15,652 bases of DNA from Oscillospiraceae bacterium (GCA_016297675.1 JAEDGE010000035.1:1-15652), one strand, 5' to 3'. Counted from the stretch's first letter, positions 7,343-15,442 are shown. Numbers and translations: made by a program. Notes: generated from the sequence alone by a model not told the origin.

Positions 7343-7351
7343 TGGTATAAT
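7343..7351 (+). promoter_or_regulatory. Extended -10 promoter of the ECF sigma gene
   Basis: TGGTATAAT with a poor -35 (7323-7328). The start would be near 7358 with a leader of about 60 bases. It looks like a housekeeping sigma site rather than an ECF autoregulated one, although an ECF site elsewhere cannot be excluded. Confidence 0.55.
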
Positions 7352-7416
7352 GAAAAGAAAATGCAGAGAAAAATCGCCTTGTTTGCGGAATAAAAGCACA
7401 TAGGGAGGGAATGACA

Positions 7417-7959
7417 ATGCAACGCGTCAACCCGCTGGATGAGGCTGCGTTTACGGAACTTTATATGCAGCATGTTGACGCTGTTTATCGAATTTGCTAC
7501 AGCTTTTTGAAAAATCGTGCCGATGCGGAGGATGCCGTACAGGAAACCTTTTTGCGGCTCATGCAGTCGCAAAAGCCATTGGAGAGCGAATCGCATTTGC
7601 GGGGATGGTTGGTTGTCACAGCCTCTAATGTGTGTAAGAACATGCTGCATAGTTGGATTTGGCAGAAACGTCAGGAGGTGGAGGATTGGGAAACCGTTTT
7701 GCAATCCAAAACACAGACGCCAGAAGAAAATGCAGTTTTGACAGCATTGATACAATTACCGGAAAAATATAAAACGGTATTATATTTATACTATTATGAA
7801 GAGTATTCCTGTAAAGAAATTGCAGAAGCAATGGAAAAAAAGGAATCCACGGTGCGTTCCCTTCTGAAACGAGGAAGGGCAGCATTGCAGAAAGAAATGG
7901 GAGGTGACGGTTATGCAGCAGGACTGGAAAAAAGTATGGGACAATCTGAATCCGGATGA
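7417..7959 (+). CDS. ECF-family RNA polymerase sigma factor
   Basis: A 180-residue alternative sigma factor. Region 2 spans about residues 13-80 (YRICYSFLKNRADAEDAVQE is typical of ECF region 2 helices), followed by a short acidic linker. Region 4 spans about 106-160, with the LPEKYKTVLYLYYYEEYSCKEIAE helix-turn-helix motif and the recognition helix near STVRSLLKRGR. The ATG at 7417 is preferred over the one at 7411: the GGGAGGGA site ends at 7410, leaving 6 bases to 7417 and none to 7411. The last 47 bases overlap the next gene, so the pair is translationally coupled, as usual for sigma and anti-sigma genes. Target promoters cannot be read from the window. Confidence 0.94.
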   Translation: MQRVNPLDEAAFTELYMQHVDAVYRICYSFLKNRADAEDAVQETFLRLMQSQKPLESESHLRGWLVVTASNVCKNMLHSWIWQKRQEVEDWETVLQSKTQTPEENAVLTALIQLPEKYKTVLYLYYYEEYSCKEIAEAMEKKESTVRSLLKRGRAALQKEMGGDGYAAGLEKSMGQSESG

Positions 7960-8779
7960 AGCCGCAAAAGAACGAATGAAACAGGCAATCCTGCAAAAAA
8001 TGTATGCAGAAGCACAGCCGAAGCGTGCAGAAAAAACACCGTTCTCCTTGCAGCGGTTGCGGTTTGGCACCTTCGCACGGGCAGCAGCACTTTGCTGTAC
8101 AGCGATTACCATTGCAGTGGTTGGACTACAAATGTCAGAGGAAAAGCAGCCAAAGGATTTTTGTGCAAAAGTTTCTGAGCCAGCAGGATCACATACATTG
8201 CCTGTGACTGCATCACCGGACGAGCCGGTTGTTGTGACCAGTACAGCAGCCAGCACAACTGCTATGCAGACTACTACGGTTCTAAGCAGCGCATCAAAAA
8301 TCACTTCTGAGCAGATAGAAATAACAACTGCGGAGATGGCTCTGTTATCATTAGAGGAGTTGATTTTGGAAACGGAACCATTGTCAGATGATATGGATAT
8401 GGTGGAAACCGAACCAATTGTGACAGATCCTGTTATCACGGAGCCGACTGCAACAGAAACAGAACCGGTTTGGACAACGGAACCACCGATGACAGAAGAA
8501 ATAGAAACCACTACCACTTTCCGTGGTGTGCCAACTTACGGTTCTCTCTATGATTTTCAATATGCACGTTGGAATGGTGTGCATTATCAAACAAACTATG
8601 AAACGGTTTCTTACGAAGAACTGGATGACCTTGCCGGTTTTTCTGTTGCCATACAAGCAGAGGGAAGTCGGGTTTATACGATTCTTGTTTATCCATTGGA
8701 AGGATATTCCATTCAGGATTGCATAGCTGTACAGTATGCCGGAGATGAAGATTATTTTTATTTTTATGCAATTTCTTGA
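7913..8779 (+). CDS. Probable membrane anti-sigma factor with Thr/Glu/Pro-rich stalk
   Basis: A 288-residue single-pass membrane protein. The cytoplasmic part (about 1-50) is charged and helical (NPDEAAKERMKQAILQKM), followed by a membrane segment at about 53-73. A low-complexity outer stalk rich in Thr, Glu and Pro (about 90-203) leads to a Tyr-rich C-terminal domain (about 204-288). Position, overlap with the ECF gene and topology make it the likely anti-sigma partner. The HxxxCxxC zinc motif of classic ZAS anti-sigmas is absent. I do not recognise the outer domain; it has one cysteine (C270). The ATG at 7913 has GGAGGTGA 5-6 bases upstream; a GTG at 7904 is less likely. The 12 bases GGAGGTGACGGT before this start also occur before the first GT4 gene (13106-13117). 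Confidence 0.75.
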   Translation: MQQDWKKVWDNLNPDEAAKERMKQAILQKMYAEAQPKRAEKTPFSLQRLRFGTFARAAALCCTAITIAVVGLQMSEEKQPKDFCAKVSEPAGSHTLPVTASPDEPVVVTSTAASTTAMQTTTVLSSASKITSEQIEITTAEMALLSLEELILETEPLSDDMDMVETEPIVTDPVITEPTATETEPVWTTEPPMTEEIETTTTFRGVPTYGSLYDFQYARWNGVHYQTNYETVSYEELDDLAGFSVAIQAEGSRVYTILVYPLEGYSIQDCIAVQYAGDEDYFYFYAIS

Positions 8780-8800
8780 ATGTTTCTATAGATAACAGAA

Positions 8801-8833
8801 CGGTTTATCGCTTAGAAATAGGATGATGAACCG
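8801..8833 (+). other. Intercistronic hairpin
   Basis: A 9-bp stem (8801-8809 with 8825-8833, one G-T wobble) with a 15-base loop lies between the anti-sigma gene and the 133-aa gene. It has no T tract, so it is unlikely to be a terminator. It may mark RNA processing or stability control between the two. Confidence 0.35.
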
Positions 8834-8862
8834 CTGGAAATTAAAAAATAAGGGGTATAAAG

Positions 8863-9264
8863 ATGAGTACACCGAATTGGATCATGGTAACATTGAAAAC
8901 GACATGTTCTGACAGCCATTCTTACATGGGAAAGCTGATGCAAGCAAAGCTGGCAGAACAGAATTGTTCGTTTCATGCAGAAAAGCACAAAGCATTGCTT
9001 CCGTTGACCTGTCGGCAGGTTGGTCCGTTACGATATGACTTTTCTGTTTCAGATGGAAACTGGAGCAAAGAAGACGTGATGGCATTTTGCGGAATGCTGT
9101 TGCAATGTGCAGAAGTGGATAATGTACTGGTTGGATGGGTAGAATCAAAGGCAGAAACAAAGGTAATGGTTTCACCCACAGCGGCATTTTGGCATACTGT
9201 GAAAGCACATTTGCAGCCGCAGCGGTTTATGACGCATATGCAGTATTCCCGCTCAAAAGGATAA
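8863..9264 (+). CDS. Hypothetical 133-aa protein
   Basis: An unrecognised soluble protein with no signal peptide or membrane segment. It has five cysteines (C15, C35, C50, C76, C82) without a CxxC pair, and several Trp and His. The central stretch (DGNWSKEDVMAFCGMLL, then EVDNVLVGWVE) suggests an alpha/beta fold. AAGGGG 7 bases before the ATG supports a real start. It lies 83 bases after the anti-sigma gene on the same strand, with no promoter visible between, and a strong terminator follows. It is therefore probably the third gene of the sigma operon and may belong to the same regulatory unit. Function should not be assigned. Confidence 0.7.
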   Translation: MSTPNWIMVTLKTTCSDSHSYMGKLMQAKLAEQNCSFHAEKHKALLPLTCRQVGPLRYDFSVSDGNWSKEDVMAFCGMLLQCAEVDNVLVGWVESKAETKVMVSPTAAFWHTVKAHLQPQRFMTHMQYSRSKG

Positions 9265-9291
9265 GTTGCAGATTTGTTCATTGGATTTTGG

Positions 9292-9329
9292 GAAACAGTG
9301 TCGTATAAACGGCACTGTTTCTCTTTTTT
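9292..9329 (+). terminator. Rho-independent terminator of the sigma operon
   Basis: A 12-bp stem (9292-9303 with 9310-9321, one T-G wobble) with a 6-base loop, followed by TCTTTTTT. It separates the sigma operon from the glycan operon, which has its own promoter. Confidence 0.9.
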
Positions 9330-9381
9330 GGAGATTGAACGCATTTAAATTGTGTGAGGTTGGTGAAAATTTCGGAAATGC

Positions 9382-9410
9382 TTGACACCGCAGAACGGCT
9401 TTGCTATAAT
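9382..9410 (+). promoter_or_regulatory. Consensus vegetative promoter of the glycan operon
   Basis: Perfect TTGACA (9382-9387), a 17-base spacer and perfect TATAAT (9405-9410) preceded by TGC. The start would be near 9417 with a 36-base leader. This implies strong housekeeping-sigma transcription unless a repressor or attenuator intervenes; no operator is obvious. Confidence 0.9.
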
Positions 9411-9452
9411 AATGATGATATTTTGGAATGACCGACAGGTGGTGAATCCTAT

Positions 9453-10898
9453 ATGCAACAAAAAAAGTCAATGATTGTGGAAAATCGTGACCAATATCGT
9501 GGCGTCTTTTCATTTTGTTCTACAGGCGTTCTGTTGGCAGCCCTGACCGGCTGCTTTGCATTTATTTGGTATCGTTATTACAGCAGTTTTTTGCTGCTAC
9601 CGTTTTATCGGCGTGGAAACTGGGTCATGATTTTATTATATGCAGTACTGGTTCTGTTGTTTGGAAAGGCATTTGGTGGCATGCGGGTTGGCTATCTGAA
9701 GCGAAGCGACTCGTTTTATAGTCAGATGCTGTCGTTATTTTGTGTGAATCTGGTCACATATTTGCAGGTGAGCCTGATCAGCCGTCATTTTGCCAAACTG
9801 CTGCCTTTGATGATTTTGACGGGCATTGATCTGGTGATTCTACTTCTGTGGATTTTCTTTTGCAACAAGCTGTATTTTCGGATTTATCCGCCAAGAAAGC
9901 TGATTGTAGTCTATGGAGACAGAGCCGCTGGAGAATTGGTGCTGAAGATGAGTCAGCGAGTGGAAAAGTATATGATTTGTGCATGTGTGGACAGCCGGCA
10001 GGAAAAAGAGGCAATTTTTGAAGCCATTTCCCATTATCAGGGCGTGATTCTCTGTGATGTGCCGGGGCAGTTGCGGAATGATTTGCTGAAATATTGTTTT
10101 TCCAGACAAATGCGGACGTATGTTGTGCCGAAAATATCCGATATTATTGTCAGAGGCGGCGAGGAAATCCGGTTATTTGATACGCCGCTGCTGCTCTGCC
10201 GGAACAGCGGTCTGCGAATTGAACAACGGCTTGTAAAACGGCTGTTCGATCTCTGCTTTGTGTTGCTTCTGGCAGCCCCAGTGCTGTTCATCAGCATCGG
10301 GGTCTGCATTGCCATCAAGTTGGATGACGGCGGTCCTGTGCTTTATCGGCAGAAACGGCTGACTTACAATGGAAGAGCATTTTATGTGTATAAATTTCGC
10401 AGTATGGTCTGTAATGCAGAGGCAGACGGCCCACAACTGGCAAAGACAGAAGATGACCGAATCACCAGAGTGGGAAAAATTCTGCGAAAGTGTCGGTTGG
10501 ATGAGTTGCCACAGCTTTGGAATATCCTCAAGGGGGAGATGTCTGTGGTGGGACCAAGACCGGAACGACCGGAGCTGGCAGAGGAATATGAGAAGCAGAT
10601 GCCAGAGTTTTCGTTCCGGCTGCGTGTGAAGGCAGGACTGACCGGTTATGCACAGGTGATCGGACTGTATGACACGACACCCTATGATAAATTGAAGATG
10701 GATCTGATGTATATTGAAAAGTATTCTCTGCTGCTGGATTTGCAGATTCTGCTGATGACCATCAAGACGGCACTGTTTCCGGGACAGTCTAATGAAACGC
10801 TGCACGAGCAGACACACATTCCCATGCAGAAGCATACGGAATCTGTACCACAGGAAACAGAAACCGATTCTGGAACCGAAAAGGAGACAAAATCATGA
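9453..10898 (+). CDS. Polyprenyl-phosphate glycosyl-1-phosphate transferase (glycan priming enzyme)
   Basis: Starts surface-glycan synthesis by transferring a sugar-1-phosphate from a nucleotide sugar to undecaprenyl phosphate. The 481 residues hold about four N-terminal membrane segments (about 21-137), a CoA-binding-like soluble region (about 148-255), and a C-terminal catalytic bacterial sugar transferase domain (about 260-443). That domain has its own membrane helix (about 265-290), KFRSM at 314-318, the catalytic D350-E351 pair in RLDELPQLWN, and VVGPRPERPEL. A hydrophilic Thr/Glu/Gln-rich tail of about 38 residues follows. The first sugar (glucose, galactose or N-acetyl sugar) cannot be told. 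First gene of the operon; AGGTGG 9 bases upstream. Its stop overlaps the next start (ATGA). Confidence 0.93.
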   Translation: MQQKKSMIVENRDQYRGVFSFCSTGVLLAALTGCFAFIWYRYYSSFLLLPFYRRGNWVMILLYAVLVLLFGKAFGGMRVGYLKRSDSFYSQMLSLFCVNLVTYLQVSLISRHFAKLLPLMILTGIDLVILLLWIFFCNKLYFRIYPPRKLIVVYGDRAAGELVLKMSQRVEKYMICACVDSRQEKEAIFEAISHYQGVILCDVPGQLRNDLLKYCFSRQMRTYVVPKISDIIVRGGEEIRLFDTPLLLCRNSGLRIEQRLVKRLFDLCFVLLLAAPVLFISIGVCIAIKLDDGGPVLYRQKRLTYNGRAFYVYKFRSMVCNAEADGPQLAKTEDDRITRVGKILRKCRLDELPQLWNILKGEMSVVGPRPERPELAEEYEKQMPEFSFRLRVKAGLTGYAQVIGLYDTTPYDKLKMDLMYIEKYSLLLDLQILLMTIKTALFPGQSNETLHEQTHIPMQKHTESVPQETETDSGTEKETKS

Positions 10899-11971
10899 AA
10901 CTGACTGCTGTTATTATGGCTGGCGGACGAGGCGAACGCTTTTGGCCACGCAGCCGCACGGCAAAACCAAAACAATTTCTTTCCCTGACAGCGGACAAGG
11001 AAACGATGCTGCAAAAAACCGTCAATCGTTTGTTGCCGTTGTTGGATGTGACAGATATTTATGTGGTAACAAATCAGCGGTATGCAGCACTGGTGCAGGA
11101 ACAGCTGCCGGAGCTGCCAGAAGAAAATATCTTGCCGGAACCATGCAGCCGCAACACGGCTCCCTGTATTGCATTGGCGGCGGCTGTCATTCAAAAACGG
11201 TGCGGTGATGCTATGATGCTGGTGCTGCCGTCAGACCATCTGATTCGCTATGAATCTCTCTATCTGGATACGCTGCGGCAGGCAATCACTGCGGCAGAAC
11301 AGGGAGAACGCTTGGTCACCATCGGGATTCCGCCGACGTATCCGGAGACTGGTTACGGCTATATTCGTTTTGCAAACCGTTCAGAATCGCAGATGCCGGG
11401 TGTATATCCGGTGGAAAAGTTTGTAGAAAAGCCGGATTTGGATACCGCAAAGGAATATCTGGCATCCCACTGTTATCTCTGGAATAGCGGAATGTTTGTT
11501 TGGAAGACTGACACCATTCTGCACAATTTGGAACAGTTTTTGCCGGAAGTCTATGCAGGTGCGGTGGAAATCGCAGCAACGGATGGAACAGATGCATTTA
11601 CAGAGAAGCTGGAGCAGGTTTATGCTGGTTTTCCGAGTGAATCTGTCGATTATGGCATTATGGAAAAGGCAGACCAGATTTTCACGGTTCCGGGCAGCTT
11701 TGGCTGGGATGATGTGGGAAACTGGCTGGCAATGGAACGCATTAACAAGACAAATGACTATGGGAACTATATTGAAGGCGATGTCATTACGGTGAATACG
11801 CAGAGAAGTATTATCTGCGGACAGAAGAAACTGATTGCAGCGGTGGGCGTAGAAAATCTGATTGTCATTGATACAGAAGATGCAACTTTGATTTGTGCGA
11901 AAGACAGTACGCAGGATGTCAAAAAAGTCATCGAGAATCTGCGGATTTGCAATCGGGATGCATTGCTGTAA
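10895..11971 (+). CDS. manC: Mannose-1-phosphate guanylyltransferase
   Basis: Makes GDP-mannose from mannose-1-phosphate and GTP. The 358-residue nucleotidyltransferase has the signature GGRGERFWPRS and KPKQF at residues 10-28. Further family motifs are LPSDH, TGYGYI, VEKFVEKP, WNSGMF and the FGWDDVGNW segment. It is the short, single-domain form: the phosphomannose isomerase domain of the bifunctional type (about 470 residues) is absent, so mannose-1-phosphate must come from enzymes outside the window. It overlaps the priming transferase gene by 4 bases. GDP-mannose feeds the next gene product and possibly the GT4 enzymes directly. Confidence 0.94.
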   Translation: MKLTAVIMAGGRGERFWPRSRTAKPKQFLSLTADKETMLQKTVNRLLPLLDVTDIYVVTNQRYAALVQEQLPELPEENILPEPCSRNTAPCIALAAAVIQKRCGDAMMLVLPSDHLIRYESLYLDTLRQAITAAEQGERLVTIGIPPTYPETGYGYIRFANRSESQMPGVYPVEKFVEKPDLDTAKEYLASHCYLWNSGMFVWKTDTILHNLEQFLPEVYAGAVEIAATDGTDAFTEKLEQVYAGFPSESVDYGIMEKADQIFTVPGSFGWDDVGNWLAMERINKTNDYGNYIEGDVITVNTQRSIICGQKKLIAAVGVENLIVIDTEDATLICAKDSTQDVKKVIENLRICNRDALL

Positions 11972-12055
11972 AAGCAGCCTATATATATTTGGATGAACCA
12001 TCACGAATTTTCTATTTAAAAAATATATACTATCATTAACAGGAGGAATTGTAAC

Positions 12056-13084
12056 ATGAGGAAACATGCATTGATTACCGGTATCACCGGTCAGGATGGT
12101 TCTTATCTGGCAGAATTGTTGCTGGAAAAGGGCTATGAAGTATATGGTCTGATGCGTCGGAAGAGTGTCGTAGACTATGGAAATGTGGAACATATCAAGG
12201 AGAAGATTCACTTCATCTATGCTGATATGACCGACGAAATTTCTCTGATTCGTGCGATGCAGATTTCACAGGCAGACGAGGTTTACAATCTGGCAGCCCA
12301 GTCTTTTGTGGCAACCAGCTGGGAGCAGCCGATGGCAACTGCAGAAATTGATGCACTGGGTGTCACAAAGATGCTGGAGGCAATTCGTGTGGTGAAGCCG
12401 TCCTGCCGGTTCTATCAGGCTTCTACTTCAGAGATGTTCGGTCTGGTGCAGGAAATGCCGCAGACGGAAAAAACGCCGTTCTATCCGAGAAGTCCATACG
12501 GTGTTGCAAAGCTGTACGGGCATTGGATTACAAAGAATTATCGGGAGAGTTATCATCTGTTCGCCTGCTCCGGCATTCTCTTTAACCATGAATCGGAGCG
12601 GCGTGGACTGGAATTTGTCACCAGAAAGATTACAACTGCAGCGGCTCGCATTTCACTGGGCTTGCAGGATCATGTAGAACTGGGCAATCTGGATGCCAAG
12701 CGGGACTGGGGTCACTCCAAGGACTATGTTCATGCGATGTGGCTGATGCTCCAGCAGGATGCACCGGATGATTATGTGATTGCCACCAATGAAACCCGTA
12801 CAGTCAGAGAGTTTGTGGAAATTGCTTTTGCACATGTGGGAATCGTGATCCAATGGCAGGGCAGCGGCACAGATGAAATCGGCGTGGACAGCAAGACGGG
12901 GAAAACGGTTGTAACCATCAATCCGCAGTTCTTCCGTCCGGCAGAAGTGGAAGTTCTGCTCGGCAATCCGGCAAAAGCAGAGGAGAAGCTTGGCTGGAAA
13001 CGGGAGATTTCCTTCAAGGAGCTGGTAGAACGCATGGTACGCCATGATTTGGAACTTGCAAAGGCAGAATTGCGGCAGCAGTAA
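12056..13084 (+). CDS. gmd: GDP-mannose 4,6-dehydratase
   Basis: Converts GDP-D-mannose to GDP-4-keto-6-deoxy-D-mannose using bound NADP, the first step to GDP-L-fucose, GDP-D-rhamnose or GDP-perosamine. The 342-residue extended SDR has GITGQDG at residues 9-15, catalytic T124 and E126 in STSEMFG, Y148 and K152 (SPYGVAKLYGHW), LFNHESERRG, and DWGHSKDYVHAMW. Length and motifs are typical. AGGAGG lies just upstream of the ATG. An 84-bp AT-rich gap before it has a possible -10 (TATACT, 12026-12031) without a clear -35, so an internal promoter is only a weak possibility. The partner reductase or aminotransferase is not in the window. Confidence 0.97.
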   Translation: MRKHALITGITGQDGSYLAELLLEKGYEVYGLMRRKSVVDYGNVEHIKEKIHFIYADMTDEISLIRAMQISQADEVYNLAAQSFVATSWEQPMATAEIDALGVTKMLEAIRVVKPSCRFYQASTSEMFGLVQEMPQTEKTPFYPRSPYGVAKLYGHWITKNYRESYHLFACSGILFNHESERRGLEFVTRKITTAAARISLGLQDHVELGNLDAKRDWGHSKDYVHAMWLMLQQDAPDDYVIATNETRTVREFVEIAFAHVGIVIQWQGSGTDEIGVDSKTGKTVVTINPQFFRPAEVEVLLGNPAKAEEKLGWKREISFKELVERMVRHDLELAKAELRQQ

Positions 13085-13117
13085 GGCGACAATATGAACA
13101 AACGAGGAGGTGACGGT

Positions 13118-14278
13118 ATGCGGATTGCATTTGATGCCTTGCCGTTGGTCAGCAATCGGATGACAGGAATCGGTTATTGTGAGGCAGGTCAGATACAGGC
13201 AATGATGATGCTGCACCCAGAAGAACAATATGTTTTGCAGTTTTTCGACAAGGGAGACGGTGTAGAAAAGCGAAAGCGATTGCATTACTATGAACAGCAG
13301 AGTAATGTCAGTGTACGGCAGGGGCATTTTTCCGGCTATTTGTATCGGCTGTTGACAACGGCAATTCCGCTGCCGTACCGTGCATTTTTTGGAAAAGATG
13401 CAGAGATTACGCATTTTTTCAACTATATCATTCCGCCGGGGGTTTCGGGAAAGCGAATTGTAACGGTACACGATATGGTCTATAAGACGTTTCCGGAAAC
13501 TGTAAGAGGCCGCACACGTTTTATGCTGGAAACCGGTTTGCAGCGGTCGCTGCATCGGGCAGATTTGATTGTAACAGATTCGGCGTTTTCCAAATCGGAA
13601 ATCATACGATATTTTCCGGCAACGGAAGAGAAGATTCGGGTTGTGCCCTGTGGTGTGGATCGGATTCGCTTTTCTCCCATGCCGCCCACAGCGGCTCCGG
13701 CAATTGAAGCACTCAAACAGCGGATGGGCTTACAGACAAGCTATTTTCTCTATTTGGGTACATTAGAGCCCAGAAAGAACTTAGATCGGCTGATTCGAGC
13801 CTATGCCCTTCTGAAGCAACAGCATCCAGATGCTCCACAGTTGGTTTTGGCAGGGGGATATGGCTGGCGAAACAATAGTATTTATCAGTTGACAGAGTCT
13901 CTGCATTTGCAGGAAGATGTCCTGTTTACAGAATATGTGCCGGAAGAAGATGTGCAGCCGCTGCTGTGCGGTGCATTGGCATTTGTTTTTCCGTCTGTCT
14001 ATGAAGGGTTTGGGATGCCGCCACTGGAGGCGATGGCATGCGGTACACCAGTACTGACCACGAGAGCTGCCTCTTTGCCGGAAGTGGTAGGAGATTGTGC
14101 CGTGATTGTTGACCCACATCATACCGAGGATATTGCACAGGGAATGGAACGGCTGTTTCAGGATGCTGCCCTTCGGGAACGGCTGCGGCAGGATGGCTTG
14201 CGGCGAGCGGCGATGTTTTCTTGGGAAAATGCGGCAGCTGCCCTATATGATGTCTATCAGGAGGCACTGACACGATGA
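13118..14278 (+). CDS. GT4-family glycosyltransferase
   Basis: A 386-residue retaining GT-B glycosyltransferase adding a sugar to the growing lipid-linked unit on the cytoplasmic face. The N-terminal acceptor domain opens with MRIAFDALPL and NRMTGIGYC. The C-terminal donor domain has LGTLEPRKNL (213-222) and the nucleotide-sugar motif with E296 and E304 (EGFGMPPLEAMACGTPV). The opening and donor domain resemble mannosyltransferases of the WbaZ/MtfB type, so GDP-mannose or a derivative is a reasonable donor, but this is inference. The start at 13118 is chosen because GAGGAGG lies 7 bases upstream (13104-13110); the ATG at 13094 lacks a site. Its stop overlaps the next start by 4 bases. Confidence 0.92.
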   Translation: MRIAFDALPLVSNRMTGIGYCEAGQIQAMMMLHPEEQYVLQFFDKGDGVEKRKRLHYYEQQSNVSVRQGHFSGYLYRLLTTAIPLPYRAFFGKDAEITHFFNYIIPPGVSGKRIVTVHDMVYKTFPETVRGRTRFMLETGLQRSLHRADLIVTDSAFSKSEIIRYFPATEEKIRVVPCGVDRIRFSPMPPTAAPAIEALKQRMGLQTSYFLYLGTLEPRKNLDRLIRAYALLKQQHPDAPQLVLAGGYGWRNNSIYQLTESLHLQEDVLFTEYVPEEDVQPLLCGALAFVFPSVYEGFGMPPLEAMACGTPVLTTRAASLPEVVGDCAVIVDPHHTEDIAQGMERLFQDAALRERLRQDGLRRAAMFSWENAAAALYDVYQEALTR

Positions 14279-15387
14279 AGAAGCCACTTCGGGTTTTACT
14301 GGTCAATAAGGCATATCCTCCTCATATTGGCGGCATTGAAACGCTGGTGAGAAGATATGCACTTTGTCTACAGACAGAATTTCATGCAGAAGTGCAGGTG
14401 CTGGTCTGTCAGGAAAAGGGAAAAACGGTTCGGGAAGTGGTGGAAGGCATTCCGGTACTGCGAGCTGGTAGCATTGGCACTTATTTTTCCTGTCCGCTTT
14501 CCTGTTCATTTCTCTGGCAGTTCCGGAAGATGGCAAAACAAGCGGATGTGGTCATGATTCATATGCCGTTTCCATTGGCAGATCTGGCGTGTCTGCTTTC
14601 CGGTTATCAGGGAAGAGTCGTACTGGCGTGGCACAGCGATGTCGTTAAGCAGAAGACACTGTTACGCTTTTATCGTCCGCTGTTGCGGTGGCTGCTCAAG
14701 CGTGCGGATTGTATTTTGACAGCGACACAGGGGCATATTGACAGTTCTGCTTTTTTGCCAACGGTACAGGAAAAGTGCCGTGTGATTCCTTATGGCATTG
14801 ACATTGCAGATTATCGGGCAGCAAAAGCCTATCCAGTATTGGCAAAGGCAGCAACGCAGCCGGACACCGTGAAGCTGTTGTTTGTGGGGCGGCTGGTGTA
14901 CTATAAAGGCGTGACCGTGCTGTTGGAGGCAATGCGGCAGGTAACCGGCTGTGAACTGTTTCTGATTGGCAGCGGAAAACTGCAAGAGGAATTGCAGCAG
15001 ACCGCTGTACAGATGGAGAACGTGCATTTTCTGGGCAGTCTTTCGGATGCCGATTTACGAGCAGCCTTGCAGGAATGTGATATGCTGGTGTTGCCATCTG
15101 TTGCAAATAGCGAGGCGTTTGGGCTGGTGCAGTTGGAGGCAATGGTATATGGAAAGCCAGTCATTAACACTGCACTGCCGACTGGGGTACCGCATGTCAG
15201 TCTGGATGGGGAAACGGGCTTGACGGTACCGCCGAATGATGCCGCTGCACTGGCAAAGGCGATTCAGACACTGGCATCAGATGCAGCTCTGCGAGAGCGA
15301 TATGGAAAGGCAGCGAAACAGCGAGTAGAAACCGTTTTTGCAGAGGAAACAGTGATGCGGCAGGTGTATGCGGCTTTACAGCGATAG
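14275..15387 (+). CDS. GT4-family glycosyltransferase
   Basis: A 370-residue GT-B enzyme, second glycosyltransferase of the operon. The N-terminal domain has the acceptor loop YPPHIGGIET (14-23), and HSD at 120-122. The donor domain carries VGRLVYYKG (204-212), the IGSGK turn, and E280 and E288 in SEAFGLVQLEAM. The arrangement is typical of GT4 mannosyl-, galactosyl- or rhamnosyltransferases; the sugar is not determinable. The 4-base overlap with the preceding gene indicates coupled translation and probably successive steps on the same glycan. No terminator follows within the window, so further operon genes may lie downstream of the repeat region. Confidence 0.92.
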   Translation: MKKPLRVLLVNKAYPPHIGGIETLVRRYALCLQTEFHAEVQVLVCQEKGKTVREVVEGIPVLRAGSIGTYFSCPLSCSFLWQFRKMAKQADVVMIHMPFPLADLACLLSGYQGRVVLAWHSDVVKQKTLLRFYRPLLRWLLKRADCILTATQGHIDSSAFLPTVQEKCRVIPYGIDIADYRAAKAYPVLAKAATQPDTVKLLFVGRLVYYKGVTVLLEAMRQVTGCELFLIGSGKLQEELQQTAVQMENVHFLGSLSDADLRAALQECDMLVLPSVANSEAFGLVQLEAMVYGKPVINTALPTGVPHVSLDGETGLTVPPNDAAALAKAIQTLASDAALRERYGKAAKQRVETVFAEETVMRQVYAALQR

Positions 15388-15442
15388 AATGCGGTTTCAT
15401 CGCATACAAATTAAAACAATGTGAGTTCGATGAACAAGTTTT

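Noticed and set aside
7058..7393. 111-aa plus-strand ORF in the intergenic region
   Set aside because: It spans the RNA stems, the terminator and the sigma promoter, and has no recognisable protein features.
7786..8517. 243-aa minus-strand Val/Ser/Gly-rich ORF
   Set aside because: Produced by the repetitive Thr/Glu/Pro codons of the anti-sigma stalk read backwards; low complexity and no start signals.
11381..12211. 276-aa minus-strand ORF opposite manC and gmd
   Set aside because: Antisense to two clearly identified genes; no ribosome site or domain pattern.
12653..13555. 300-aa minus-strand ORF opposite gmd and the first GT4 gene
   Set aside because: Antisense shadow; both sense genes have full motifs.
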